64,000 bases of DNA from Lycocorax pyrrhopterus obiensis (lineage: Eukaryota > Chordata > Aves > Passeriformes > Paradisaeidae). The translations under genes were made by a program, and so were the position numbers. This document shows positions 10,170 to 20,530 of this stretch, one piece after another. The first letter of the stretch is position 1, and each line of letters opens with the position of its first letter. The notes under the pieces are model-generated. The model was not told where the DNA came from and ran no database searches. It saw nothing but the letters and a program-made list of their open reading frames with translations. Where the stretch lies: assembly GCA_014706295.1 (NCBI GenBank), contig JACSVZ010000016.1, positions 7,421,168 through 7,485,167 on the forward strand. The letters are read 5' to 3'.

Positions 10170-11320
10170 GGAAAACTTCCTGCGAATCCTGGAAGCCCGT
10201 GGCAGGAGGGAAAAACCAGCGTTTCTGTGTCCTTGATAGCTCCTTGCTGGGCTCCTGGGGCGCTCGGCTGTAGCTGCTGGAGCCGTGATGCGCCGCAGCT
10301 GCTGCGGCCCCGGCCCTGCACCTTCCCCATCGCCTCCCCGCTGCAGGTTGAACCCCGCGGGTCTGCTCCTGTTCTGGAGCTGCTCCCCTTTTCACTGCTG
10401 CCATCCTCTGATGTTCGTGGGGCAACGCTGAAACGCGCTGCCTGCGGCCTTGCCAGCACCTTGGTCGGTGTGTACGCAGTTTTAGTAGCAGCTTGCTGAC
10501 CTTGCCCGTCATTGATGGTTGCAATTTTAATTAGGGGTCGTAGTGTTACTTTCTCAACATCAGATGACAGCGCAAATGTTACACCTCGCTTTTTGTCGGG
10601 GAAAGAGACTGGTTTACTGTCTCCCAACTCCTTCATTGCGTACAAAAAGCCGAATTTTCTGCAAGTGGTCCGGATTCTCAACCCTGCAATTCCACCCGTA
10701 AGGTTCTCTCATACCCTGGGCCGGGGGGCAGCGAGTGGCACACGGGGCTGCAGGGCAGCGCTGGGCTGGGGAGGAGGAGGAGGAGGAGGAGGAAGGCGGA
10801 GGCTGCCCCGGTGAGCCGGAGCTGCCCCGCGGTGCCGGAGGTGGGAGCAAGAGGGGACCGGGACCGTGCCCTGCCCGCTCCTGCGGCTCGGTTCGGGGAT
10901 GGGCTGACGGGACGCGGTCCCGAAGCGGAGAACAAGGGGAGTTGTTGCTGAATCGCCGGGGAGCGAAGCTGGAGCTGAGAGAGCCCCGGGCCGCCCCCGC
11001 CTCTCCTCGGGGAGCGTCTCCCGGAGACGGGCCCAGGACCGAGCCCCGCTGCGGGGATCCGCACGGCTTCCCCAAAGCGTGACCAGCAGGAAGGCTGCGG
11101 TCACCCGGGGTTAATCTGGGCTTCGCAAATGGCTTCGTAGGGCACACTGCAAAGTCGCTCGTGTTCAAGTTGTGGCAGCAAGGGAGCCGTGCGGTGTGAC
11201 GGTGTGAGCGAGCCGAGGCACACGTTCCTCTCGCCCTGGTGCCTGCAGCCCCGTGCGGGCTTGTGTCTGTGTGAGCAGCAAAGCCCCATGGAAGGTGCAA
11301 GCTGGGGCTTTCCCTGGAGA
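10170..11320. promoter_or_regulatory. CpG island 2, large promoter candidate
   Basis: This is the most GC-rich and CpG-dense segment of the window, with its core about 10240-11110. I see no TATA box, so a dispersed-start CpG promoter is likely. A good donor, CCCCG|GTGAGC, sits at 10811 and could end a non-coding first exon on the + strand. Long open frames appear on both strands, but this is expected where stop codons are rare; they are rich in P, S, G and R with no domain. By synteny the best guess is a main promoter of the ZBTB38 locus. Transcription from the opposite strand cannot be excluded. Confidence 0.7.
10769..10794 (+). repeat. (GGA)n microsatellite in CpG island 2
   Basis: About eight GGA/AGG units lie just upstream of the donor-like site at 10811. 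The purine-rich strand is +. In a transcribed exon it would resemble a GA-rich splicing enhancer or a GG-type quadruplex; this is inference. Confidence 0.8.
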
Positions 11321-11329
11321 TAGGATCGC

Positions 11330-12360
11330 CTCTCCCTGAAATAAATCCCCAGAAAGCATTTCCTTCAAATAACTGGAATGCCACCCTAGTCAGCCTTTTG
11401 TTTCATCCAGAAATTCTGGATGCACGTTCAGTTCATGCCCTGTGCTGATGTTGTATCCCAGCTTTAAAAGATTTATTTTCTGTGAGTACCTATGCTCTCA
11501 TGTACCTGTAGGGGGAGTAAACCAGCACTGGCACACTCGACAGTCATCAGCTGTTGTACAAATATTTATTTCCTTATAAATATGGTATAGATTTCGTCCA
11601 CCTTTGGCTGTTGTGAAGATATTTTGGTAATTATGTGTTGGGCTTGGAACCTGTCTGATCAGAGAACATAAATATTAAAAGCATGTGAATGAGATGAGAA
11701 AGCTACAGAATGTCAAATATTAACCACTGGTAACAGCAGGTGCAGGGAACAGTTTGCATTAAAAGTCAAAATTGAAATATGTTACGAAATCCCTTTGAAT
11801 ATTTCTGGATGTGGCACTGAAAATATGAAGTTGGATTGATGATCCTTCAGCTCAGACTGTTTTGTAATCTTATGTGGTTAATTTGTGGATGGAAAGATGA
11901 TAGATTAGTAAATGGTTCTTTGTGCACACTTCCAACGCTAAACAAACCATGAGCAATTTACTTACTGCTCTGGAATAGCAAATGCAATATTGCTTTAGTT
12001 TCTTTTTAAAATGGCATTGTTTCATCAGTACAGAATCCAGGTCATGTTTTCTCAATCCTGTGTGCTTTTAAATAATGAATATGGATTGAGGATGAAACAT
12101 GTTTCATCCTCATTCTCTTAAGCTTTCAATTTATCACGGAAGCAGTCACAATTCCTTTTGCCTCTTGGAGCTCTCAAGCACATTGAAACATATTATTTCA
12201 CCAGGATAAAATGGTGTTAAAATACCTGGTGCAATCTTTGAAGGTTTCTCTCCTCTATATTTATTAAAAATAACTCTCAGGATAACTCAAAGAATAAGTT
12301 CCCTGCAGGCTGTACTAATTAAGTCAAAATACAACTATTTAGCAATAACACTGACAAGGG
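11330..12360. other. Non-coding, presumed intron
   Basis: AT-rich sequence without recognisable exon, gene or repeat. Confidence 0.5.
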
Positions 12361-12395
12361 AAGACCCCCCTGTCACCCTAAGACAGGGGGGTCTT
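12361..12395. repeat. Perfect inverted repeat, 14-bp arms, 7-base loop
   Basis: The left arm AAGACCCCCCTGTC (12361-12374) and right arm GACAGGGGGGTCTT (12382-12395) are exact reverse complements around the loop ACCCTAA. As RNA the stem could extend by three more pairs (two G-U and one G-C). The arms are far more GC-rich than their surroundings. The stem is too short for a standard microRNA precursor. Confidence 0.95.
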
Positions 12396-12399
12396 TCTC

Positions 12400-14515
12400 A
12401 GATCCTGGATGGGGCTGTGTTCCTGAGGGTTGTGTGAGAGAGAACCGGAGCCGAGTGGTGTTGATGTCTGGGGACTGCAGGAGGGAGATCCAAGGGAGGA
12501 GAGGACGGTGCACTAAGGAAGTGTTTTGCCCTACAGAATGCATGGAGCAATCCTCCCACTCCCTCAGGGCTGGTGAAGGACTTGCCTCAAGTGCCATGTC
12601 CACTTTTCAACATCCAGAACAGTGAGAAAGCTCAAAACTATGATTGAACAACCTGGAGGGAGACAGACCTCAGAGAGAAATCTGGAAGGGGAGAAGCTTC
12701 TAATCAAATGCAAATATGGTTACTATGAGAAAAAAAAGGGATTTGAATCTCTTCTTCCTCACAGTTAGGGCTAGAAGTAATTGTAGTTAAAAATACTGAA
12801 GTTGGACACTTAAGAAAGAAATTGTGGGAGTAAGCCTAGCAGAATGGTGAGATGAACTGGTGGGAGAGGTGTGAAGTCCCAGACCTTCAGTGCCTTCAGG
12901 AACAGGAGATACAAACACCTCCCTGACCATTTATTTTGTTTTGTAACTAGGAGATGAAGAGGTGACTTCCAAGTTTCTCTCATCCTTTATTTTTCTTTGA
13001 TTGTATGGAAATACTTACCTAATGTCCAGACTTCTGGCATGTATTTGTGGTAGCCTCCTGGCAAACTACTCATGAATTTGGGTATTTGGAAGCTGTGCAT
13101 TTCTCACAAGTCTTCCAGCCATGTACAGTGGGTTATCTAAAGCCTTTTCATCCATCAAAATGAAGCTACAGAGTTTGGCAGGGCTGGGGTTTCTCTCAGT
13201 TCCCACTGGAGTGTGCAAATGTAGATTTCATTCCTGGGTTCCTGCCAAAACTCTTCTCAGGGAAAAGTCTGTATCATCTTAATCTGCTACCTTTCATTAC
13301 TTCCTTTGAACTCATCCCCTCCCCTCACAATTTTCTGTATTTCTAAAGAAGCTGATATATTTTTTTTCTTAAGTCAGTGGCCACTCAGGCAACTCTAAAA
13401 TACTGAGGTGTGTGTGTGTGGGGGGGTCTTTTCCAGACACAGAAATGAGAAGGACTTATTGAATCTCTGATCCACTCTGCTTAGAATTCTTATAAACTTA
13501 TGATTTTTAACTTCTTATTTAATCTTGTTGCAAAGTGTGGCTTTTCCAGAATCCAAATGGTGTCTATGAGTTCGCGTGCATTTGTTTGTTGGTCTGCGTA
13601 TAAATACAATATTTTATAGGGGTTTCTCATAAAGCTTTTTTCACTGCTTCTTATTTATGCCCAGATTTCAAATCTGTCAAGTCAGAATTGGGATTGAATA
13701 GAACACTTTGCTCTGTGTGAACTGTTCTCTTCCCTCAGGCCCTCCTAAATGTGAATTTTCAAAATTTCTTTATGTGATTTTCCAGCAAGGTTCCCTGTAT
13801 GGGATGTAGTATTTGTAAAGAGAACTCTTCCCTGCGAGAGGAGATTACAGTCCTGTTAAATGTTGATCAAAAATTTCAAGCTTGTTACAGCATTTATCAA
13901 TCCAGTTTCTATCAAAACTTCTGAGATAGGTATAGTTCATCTGGACAGAGATAGGCAAAGACATTGGTTGTTGCCTCCTTCAGATGTGAGGAACAGAAAA
14001 TGACTTTGCCAGTGGAAGAGAGTGAAGTGTCCTTATCAAACACTCTCAGCAGATGTCTTCTCTGTTGAGTTTTTCTCAGGCTGACAGAATGCCAATGTCT
14101 GCTGTTACCCTGGTGGGCCTGCTCTGTAGATCACTGATTTTTTGGATGTGTGGGAGAAAAGAGCACAAAGCTTTGGTTCTTTAATCTAGTACTCGAGTGA
14201 ATCTGGTCTATTGGCAGCCCCTTAACACAGGAGAGAAGGGTTTTTGTAACCACACCTGGCACTGGTTTGGGGAGAGCTCTCCCCTTGGTAAATTTTGAAC
14301 CTGGGTGGATTTCAACAACATTTGTCAGGAATGAGGAAGTCACCAAGCTCTACAGATTTTGTGAAAATATGTGACCAGGCAGAGAAAAGAGATTCTCCAG
14401 GGGAAGTTAGAGAATGTTCTGAAGACACTGAATTGATCAGAGGTAAGATAAAAATGCAGACACACCCGGCTTCTAAAATCCTGAGCCTGCTTTTTTCTTT
14501 GTTATTTTCCATCAA
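12400..14515. other. Non-coding, presumed intron
   Basis: No gene was recognised. It contains a short (GT)n/G-run at 13408-13426 and AT-rich unique sequence. Confidence 0.5.
13408..13426. repeat. (GT)n followed by a G run
   Basis: About six GT units are followed by G7. A simple repeat with no further context. Confidence 0.8.
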
Positions 14516-14518
14516 CAG

Positions 14519-14624
14519 ACACTTGTCCATAAATGTTGTGCAGGTAAAGCACCATTTCCAGGTTCTGCTAATACTCCCATACAGCTGGCCTGAAGGGAGA
14601 GGTCTCTGTGAGGAGAGCAGGAAG
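14519..14624 (+). other. Candidate exon (106 bp) of unassigned + strand transcript
   Basis: The acceptor has a T-rich tract (CTTTTTTCTTTGTTATTTTCC) ending ATCAACAG at 14518. The donor GCAGGAAG|GTAAGT at 14625 is a near-perfect consensus. The length is typical of internal exons. It could be a non-coding 5' exon of the presumed ZBTB38 locus. One frame stays open but shows no known domain. Pseudo-exons with good sites are common in introns, so without transcript data this stays a candidate. Confidence 0.3.
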
Positions 14625-14639
14625 GTAAGTTCCAAATTA

Positions 14640-17600
14640 CTTTTTTGCCATGGAAGTCTTCTTTCTTGATGTCAAGAGAAGAAGGGATTTCAGATGAAAC
14701 TGCTGGAAATGTTAGCACACTATTTGCATTAAGAAATGATACATGCACCTCCCTGGTGAGTGTTATTAGTAATGAGCATGGTCCCTTCACAGATGCACAC
14801 CAAACTTTGAGAAGGCTCCCCTGCACCCTCATTGAAAACCCTGACCTCGTTCCAACATGCAGTATCTGTTGGGAAGCTCTACCAGAGCATGATTCCTTTG
14901 TGATTTTACTGACCACTGAAATTGAGAGTTGAGTGAAGAAATGTCAATCCAAAAGAAGAATGGCTGGAGGAAGACCTTTTTAATAATTTAAGTTTTACAG
15001 ACTTTCAAAAGAAGCAATGAAAGGAATGTCATCCTTAGCATTCTGATGAAATTCCAGGCTCTGTAATTATATTGACTCTGAACTCCACCTGCAGTTTCCA
15101 TATAAAAAGCTGCTCTGCTTCCAGCTGCAGCCTGCTGTGCAGCAATCCTGCTCAGTGTCAAACAGGTGCTAGAGCTCATCTGAGAGGGAAATGATAATAT
15201 AATTTATATAATTTATGCTGTGCTTTGCTGCATATTTCAAAGTCCCTTCAGGATTCCTCTGGATAAAATGCACAGCAGAAATGAGACACTGTTTGAAGAG
15301 ATGTTTTTTATCAGCCTGGCTGATTATTTAACTTTTTGAGGATGCTAAATTTTTATACTTAATTGTGTGTTTTGCCAAAACTTAAAACCTGAATGCACTA
15401 GATCAGTGTATACATACATCAATCAGGTGTCCTGAAACTTAGGTCAACTCTCCTTGTAAAAGCAGATCAGCAGAAAGGTCCTATTGATTGAATAGAGTCT
15501 GTGCTACTCATTTAGGAGCAATTGCTGAGTCCTGTTTGCTGGTTGGATGTGTATGGGCTGTGAAAAAATGTGCTCCCAGTGCACAGTTACCTTCAATGGA
15601 AAGCCTTTCATCTGTTTTGGGAAGAGGCAGGGAAGAAAGAGGAAATCCGCAGCTGGCTGATGCCAAGAGGGTGTCATCCTTCACCTGTGTTTTTGTAAAT
15701 GCAGCCATTACTCAGAGTCTGTCATTCTGTAGGTCGTGGTTCAGGGTTGCTCTGCATGGTGGCTTGCTGGAAGGCTCTTTGCCTTTATCATTTTTTAACA
15801 ATTTTTAAAGGATTTCTCTTCAGGAAGGCAGCTCGTGATTAATGGTGCAGCAGAGTTAAGAAGTTTGCATTGCTTTCTCTTGAAGGAAGTGTTCCCTGTT
15901 CTGTGGACTTTTGAATTGCACACTACTCCTAACACAGCAGTGCAGGACTTCCAACATCTATAGCCTGAATTTTGGCTTTATACTGGATGTGAAACATTAC
16001 AGACTGCGTTAAATTCTTGCATGCAACTCAAATTTTCTTGATTCCCTAGACTGATAATGATTTCCTCTGGTTCTTCTCCATTAATCCGGCTCACATGGTG
16101 ATCAGAAGGATAATTTTAATTCCTTACTTGTGACCTCCATCTTTAAATGTGTTTGTGTTTTTAGTCATGAGACTGCCAGCTGAGGTTAGATCCCACTGCC
16201 ATAATGCAAGTGGGTGCACACCGAGAGATGACCCTTTTACTGAAAGGAACTGGACAAAATGCTTTGACTAGACAGTGAAAGAAAAATGTCTTGTCTCCCT
16301 GGTCCTCACCAGAACCTCGGCTATTCCCCTGGAGCCAATTGGGTGCTATAAAGCCTTCAGTACAGGAGCCTCTTTGAAGTGGTTGTATTTAATTTGCATC
16401 TTACCTCTGGTTCTTGAAAGTCCATTCTTACTGTTTATAGACCAAACCACAGATTCTTAGGCTAACCCTTACACCGGGAAATGCCGAGAATTTTCTTTTC
16501 CTTTGTAAATCCCAAACTATAATTGAATGTAGAACTGTTTGAAGTGACTGGAAGGCTGTGACTGAATTTAATCAGGGCTTTAATGATGTTATATATGAAT
16601 ATAAGTCTCACTCCTTCCTAGAAGTAATTCATATTCTGCTAATGCTTGTGTAAGAAACCACTGTGTGTGTTGGGGTGGAGAGGGGGAGAGTAAATGATTT
16701 GAGGAGAGCTCCTGACACTGTGAGATGCGACTCAGTGTGAAATGACAGCTTGAGCCTGCAGGTGATGATTTAGCGTTCAAGTAACTCGAGGGAAGGAATA
16801 TTTTCCAGTTTGCCTTGGGCACTGAGAACCTTTGTGCTTAATGCATTTTAGAAATTTTCTCTGCAGACTTTTTAAGGCTGTGAGGACTTCCTAGGGGCTT
16901 CAGTGCCTTACCCTTGCTATTCATTCCTGCCTTGAGGTAAACAGTGCCTGAACGTTCCTGGAGCTGTGAGGAATAATTCCCCTTTGATCAGGCATAGCCT
17001 GAGCCGTGTGCTGCTGCTGTTCTTCCACTGATTTTTTCTAAATTGGGCTGCAAACTGAGAGAGGTACCTGCAGTTTGATCATTTGTAATTTATTACAAAC
17101 TTGTCATAGCACAGGAGACCGTGGTTAGAAGCTCTCCAAATGAGAGCAGTGTTAGCAATGTCAAATGAAGTTCAAGATTCACATCGGTGACCACACTGAA
17201 CTGTGATTGCCTCTCTCCTCCCATTCTTTTTTGCATCTAATTAAGATACAAGTCAGCAGTGTCCTGGTCAGAAGCTGTCCTGCTTTCTGCACACAGCAGA
17301 GCTGCCAGCCACCTCAGGGGGGAAAGGAATCCCCCAGGTGTTTGTTCCACTGTAGTGTCTGAGATATTGCTGCCACTGTAAATATGCCATGTTGGAATCC
17401 AGGCTGCTCATCTGGGAGCCCTGTACTTGTAAAGTTCTTTCATTTTTAAAGGCTGCAGCCAGTCAGGAACTTATCACGTTGTCACCTGTAGCGTGGTCAC
17501 TGGCACCACAAATCCCTGCTCTATTCACTGCTTTCTTATTTATCCACAGGCAGTGGCACTTTGGTTATTATTTTGCCTCTTGGAGGCATTCCTATGAGAA

Positions 17601-20120
17601 GTTTCATAGCCTTAGCTTTTATAAATTTTGCAGATGAGATCCTAAGCAAATATGAGTGGATTGGTGAGAAGTGCCATAATCCATATTGATGTGAAACTAT
17701 GACATCTTAGAGAAGTGAGTGGAGGAAATGTGTAGAACTTGGACTTTCAGCCAAGCAAGATGACCGTTTGTTTCCATCTGAGCTATTTTAATTTTTAACT
17801 TTAGGAGGTAACCACCTGAATGGGGCTATTCTGCCAGGTTCAAAGTGATCTATTTTGTGATGCAGGGAGTCAGTCAACCAATAGGATCTCTCTTGTGGAA
17901 GATTTGAATTTGAGTCAAAAATCATTACTTGTTTCATCTAGAGGTTCCTCTCTTTATGGTTCTAATAGAGCTGTTAATTGCTTGAATGTGAACGAGTGAT
18001 TTTTCTGACGGACGCTGTATCTAACAGTGTCTTTGTCAGTCCAGGGAAGAGTCTTGTGTGTATCAAGGGGAAGCATTCCTACTTATTGTCATTATATTAA
18101 GATTCGTTGTGGTAGCTTGTCTGCAGATCCCAGGAATATCCCTGTTTTCCTATTCTTTCACTGCTGGAGCAGAGGAAGTGTGTCTGTTTCTCCAGGAGAG
18201 GGTGTCCCATCACTGCGTGCCACAACGATCTCACACGTAGGCTTACGCACACTTTGGTCTGCTTTTCCCGTGCTGTATCTCTCAGCCAAAACCAGCTGGG
18301 AGAAATGCAAAGAGAGTAAATAGAAAGAGTAATGTGTTAGAAGAGGTTGATGGAAAGACTCTACATATGTCTCTTTCACTTTCAGGATTATTGCTATTGA
18401 CAAATCCTGCTGTTGAGCATAGAATGTAGTTCAAATGTCCTGGGGGAATTGTACCTACCACGCTCCTTTTTCCTTTTCTGTTTCTGTAACAGTCTATCCT
18501 ATATGGGGTGTTTCATCCATTCCTTACCAAAGTGCAACACCTAATTTGTGGGCCATATTTCTGTCCTTGTCGGATATTGTTTTCAGAAACAAGGTGTGTT
18601 CTGTACAGCAAGTACAATATTACAAACACCTATGCTGTGAAGTACTTTTATTTGATTTTAAGTCCTCTTCAACATGAATGTACTGTGCCTCTTTTCCTCT
18701 TTTCTCTTTAAACAGTGACTCATGATTCAAATGCACGGCAACTTTAATGGAGATTTGCATGGGGCTGTAGAAGTCAGGCTGGCTGATGGTTATGGCATGA
18801 ATGTGTGCAAAATTTGTTTGGGACTTCAAGTTCTCTGTTATAGTTTTGGTTGTTATTGTTTTCCAAAACCCTGGCAGCTGAAGAATGAGAAAAAGAATAA
18901 GCAGAGAGAGGATCGATAGCAGGAAAATTAACTCCTAATGTAAAATGACAGCTTGACAGTGAACACATTCAGCATGAATTGCAAATGCAGCAGAGTCTGG
19001 GAACCTTAATCTCATACTTTTTTCCCCTGATTCTATGTAATTCTTCTATAGATAGTCTTATATGTGCTAACACTGTGTCATAGGAGGCTTAATAGAATCA
19101 ATATTATATTGCAAAAGCATTCTCAGTGTAGTTAGAAGAATCTCATGCCTCCTCAACAGAATTTGCAGTTAATTTTTTGCAGTGGTAAATGTTAATTTTG
19201 GGGGAATACTCATAAGTCCAAGGAAGTCTTCTCTACTCCATTGACTCACTTCATAAGAACAAATAATCTCAAGACTTCTGCTCTGTGGTGCTCAGATGTC
19301 ACGGAAGTAACTAAAATTGGTATTATTAGACCTGGACCAAAGCACTGGTCCTGACTTGGCTCATGAGTTGTGGTGGCAATCAAATCCAGGCTCAGGTCCT
19401 CAGCTCTTTTGATTTAAAGGGATAGCTGATGGTAGTGTGTGTGTGGTGTCCAATTTGTGCACTGTGTCCTTGGTAGCTGGGGTTCAGTTGTTTCTCCAAA
19501 TGCTGTATGTAGTGTTTGCGTTTTTCTCCAGCTAATTCCAGCTCTGTTTGCTAGACCTGATCCTTGCCCTTCTTGAGCCTTGAAACAGCCAACACACCTT
19601 GCATCCCATGTGAGCGTGTGCACAGCCCCCCACGGAGTTTCCTTCTGTGTTTTGGCTTTCCCAGCCTTTGCTGTGTGGCAGGCTCAAAGGACCACGTGCA
19701 GAATGTTTTGTCTGAGATCTCTACAAAACAACCACTAATTCTTTCAGATGCTTTCCACAGCTGCAAAGCATTCATTAGAACCAAGTGAACTTGATTGAAA
19801 ACTAGGGAAATGTCTGGTTTAGTAGCAGTAAAAGGATTAGAACTAGATGTGGTTTTGTGGCATGAACCTGTTTTATGTCCGAGGCTTAAAATTTAATAGA
19901 ATGTGTGGTTGAGAGACTCACCTTGCAGTGGTATCACACACATTCCTGTGCTTACATGTGTCCAGTGGAAAAGACGACATTTGAGGAAAGCCAACGCTTG
20001 ACTGCATTCACCAAAATTTCCTACAGGGACTTGGTTCCAGTCTCCCGAGAATGACTTGCAAATCCTGTGTACTGCAGCGATTCAGATCCTCTCTCACAGC
20101 TACAAACAGACCCATCAATT
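14640..20120. other. Non-coding, presumed intron
   Basis: A 5.5-kb stretch with no recognisable gene or transposon. A weaker exon-like pair (acceptor TTTTCTCTGCAG at 16866, donor TTGAG|GTAAAC at 16937) is present. Nothing else stands out. Confidence 0.5.
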
Positions 20121-20129
20121 ATCACTCTA

Positions 20130-20530
20130 TGTCTTAAGCCGAGCGAGCGGTCATTGCCTCAGCCCCCTGCTTGGCTCCTTGGCCATGGATCACAGCTCCT
20201 GCTCTCGGGCTCGTTTTCATTTCTTCAGCCGGTGGAGCTGAAAGATCATCAGCCAGCTCGTTATGGGAAGCGTGCTGATGTCTCTCTCTTCCCGAGGCTC
20301 ATTAGCGCTCTCTCCGCGGGGCTCCCCAGCGTGCCCGCTCTCTCTGGAAGGAGCAGGGAGGTTGTGTGGAGGTGTAGGAGGGCTCTGCCAGCGGCACGGA
20401 ATCCATCCTTGGCAATTCTGGCTCTTCCCTGCGAGAAGTGAGGCCGAGAGTCCCTTCCTGCTCTGTGTCACACACGCACCGTAGCGCTGGTGGCACTTGC
20501 TGCGCACCAGGAGTGCGCACAGGCTCTTGG
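20130..20530. promoter_or_regulatory. Weak CpG-rich patch, possible alternative promoter
   Basis: CpG dinucleotides cluster here (for example GCCGAGCGAGCGG, CTCTCCGCGGGG, AGCGTGCCCGCTC, GTAGCGCTGG, AGTGCGCACAGG) against a CpG-depleted background on both sides. It is much weaker than the two islands near 7.8 and 10.7 kb. No TATA box was seen. It could be an alternative first exon/promoter or a GC-rich enhancer. Confidence 0.4.

Noticed and set aside
9941..11384. Two long - strand open frames (246 and 256 codons) over CpG island 2
   Set aside because: GC-rich DNA has few stop codons. The predicted peptides are low-complexity P/S/G/R-rich and overlap open frames on the other strand. Kept as promoter DNA, not genes.
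12361..12395. Hairpin as a microRNA gene
   Set aside because: The paired stem is only 14-17 bp with no complementary flanks; a precursor needs about 30 pairs.
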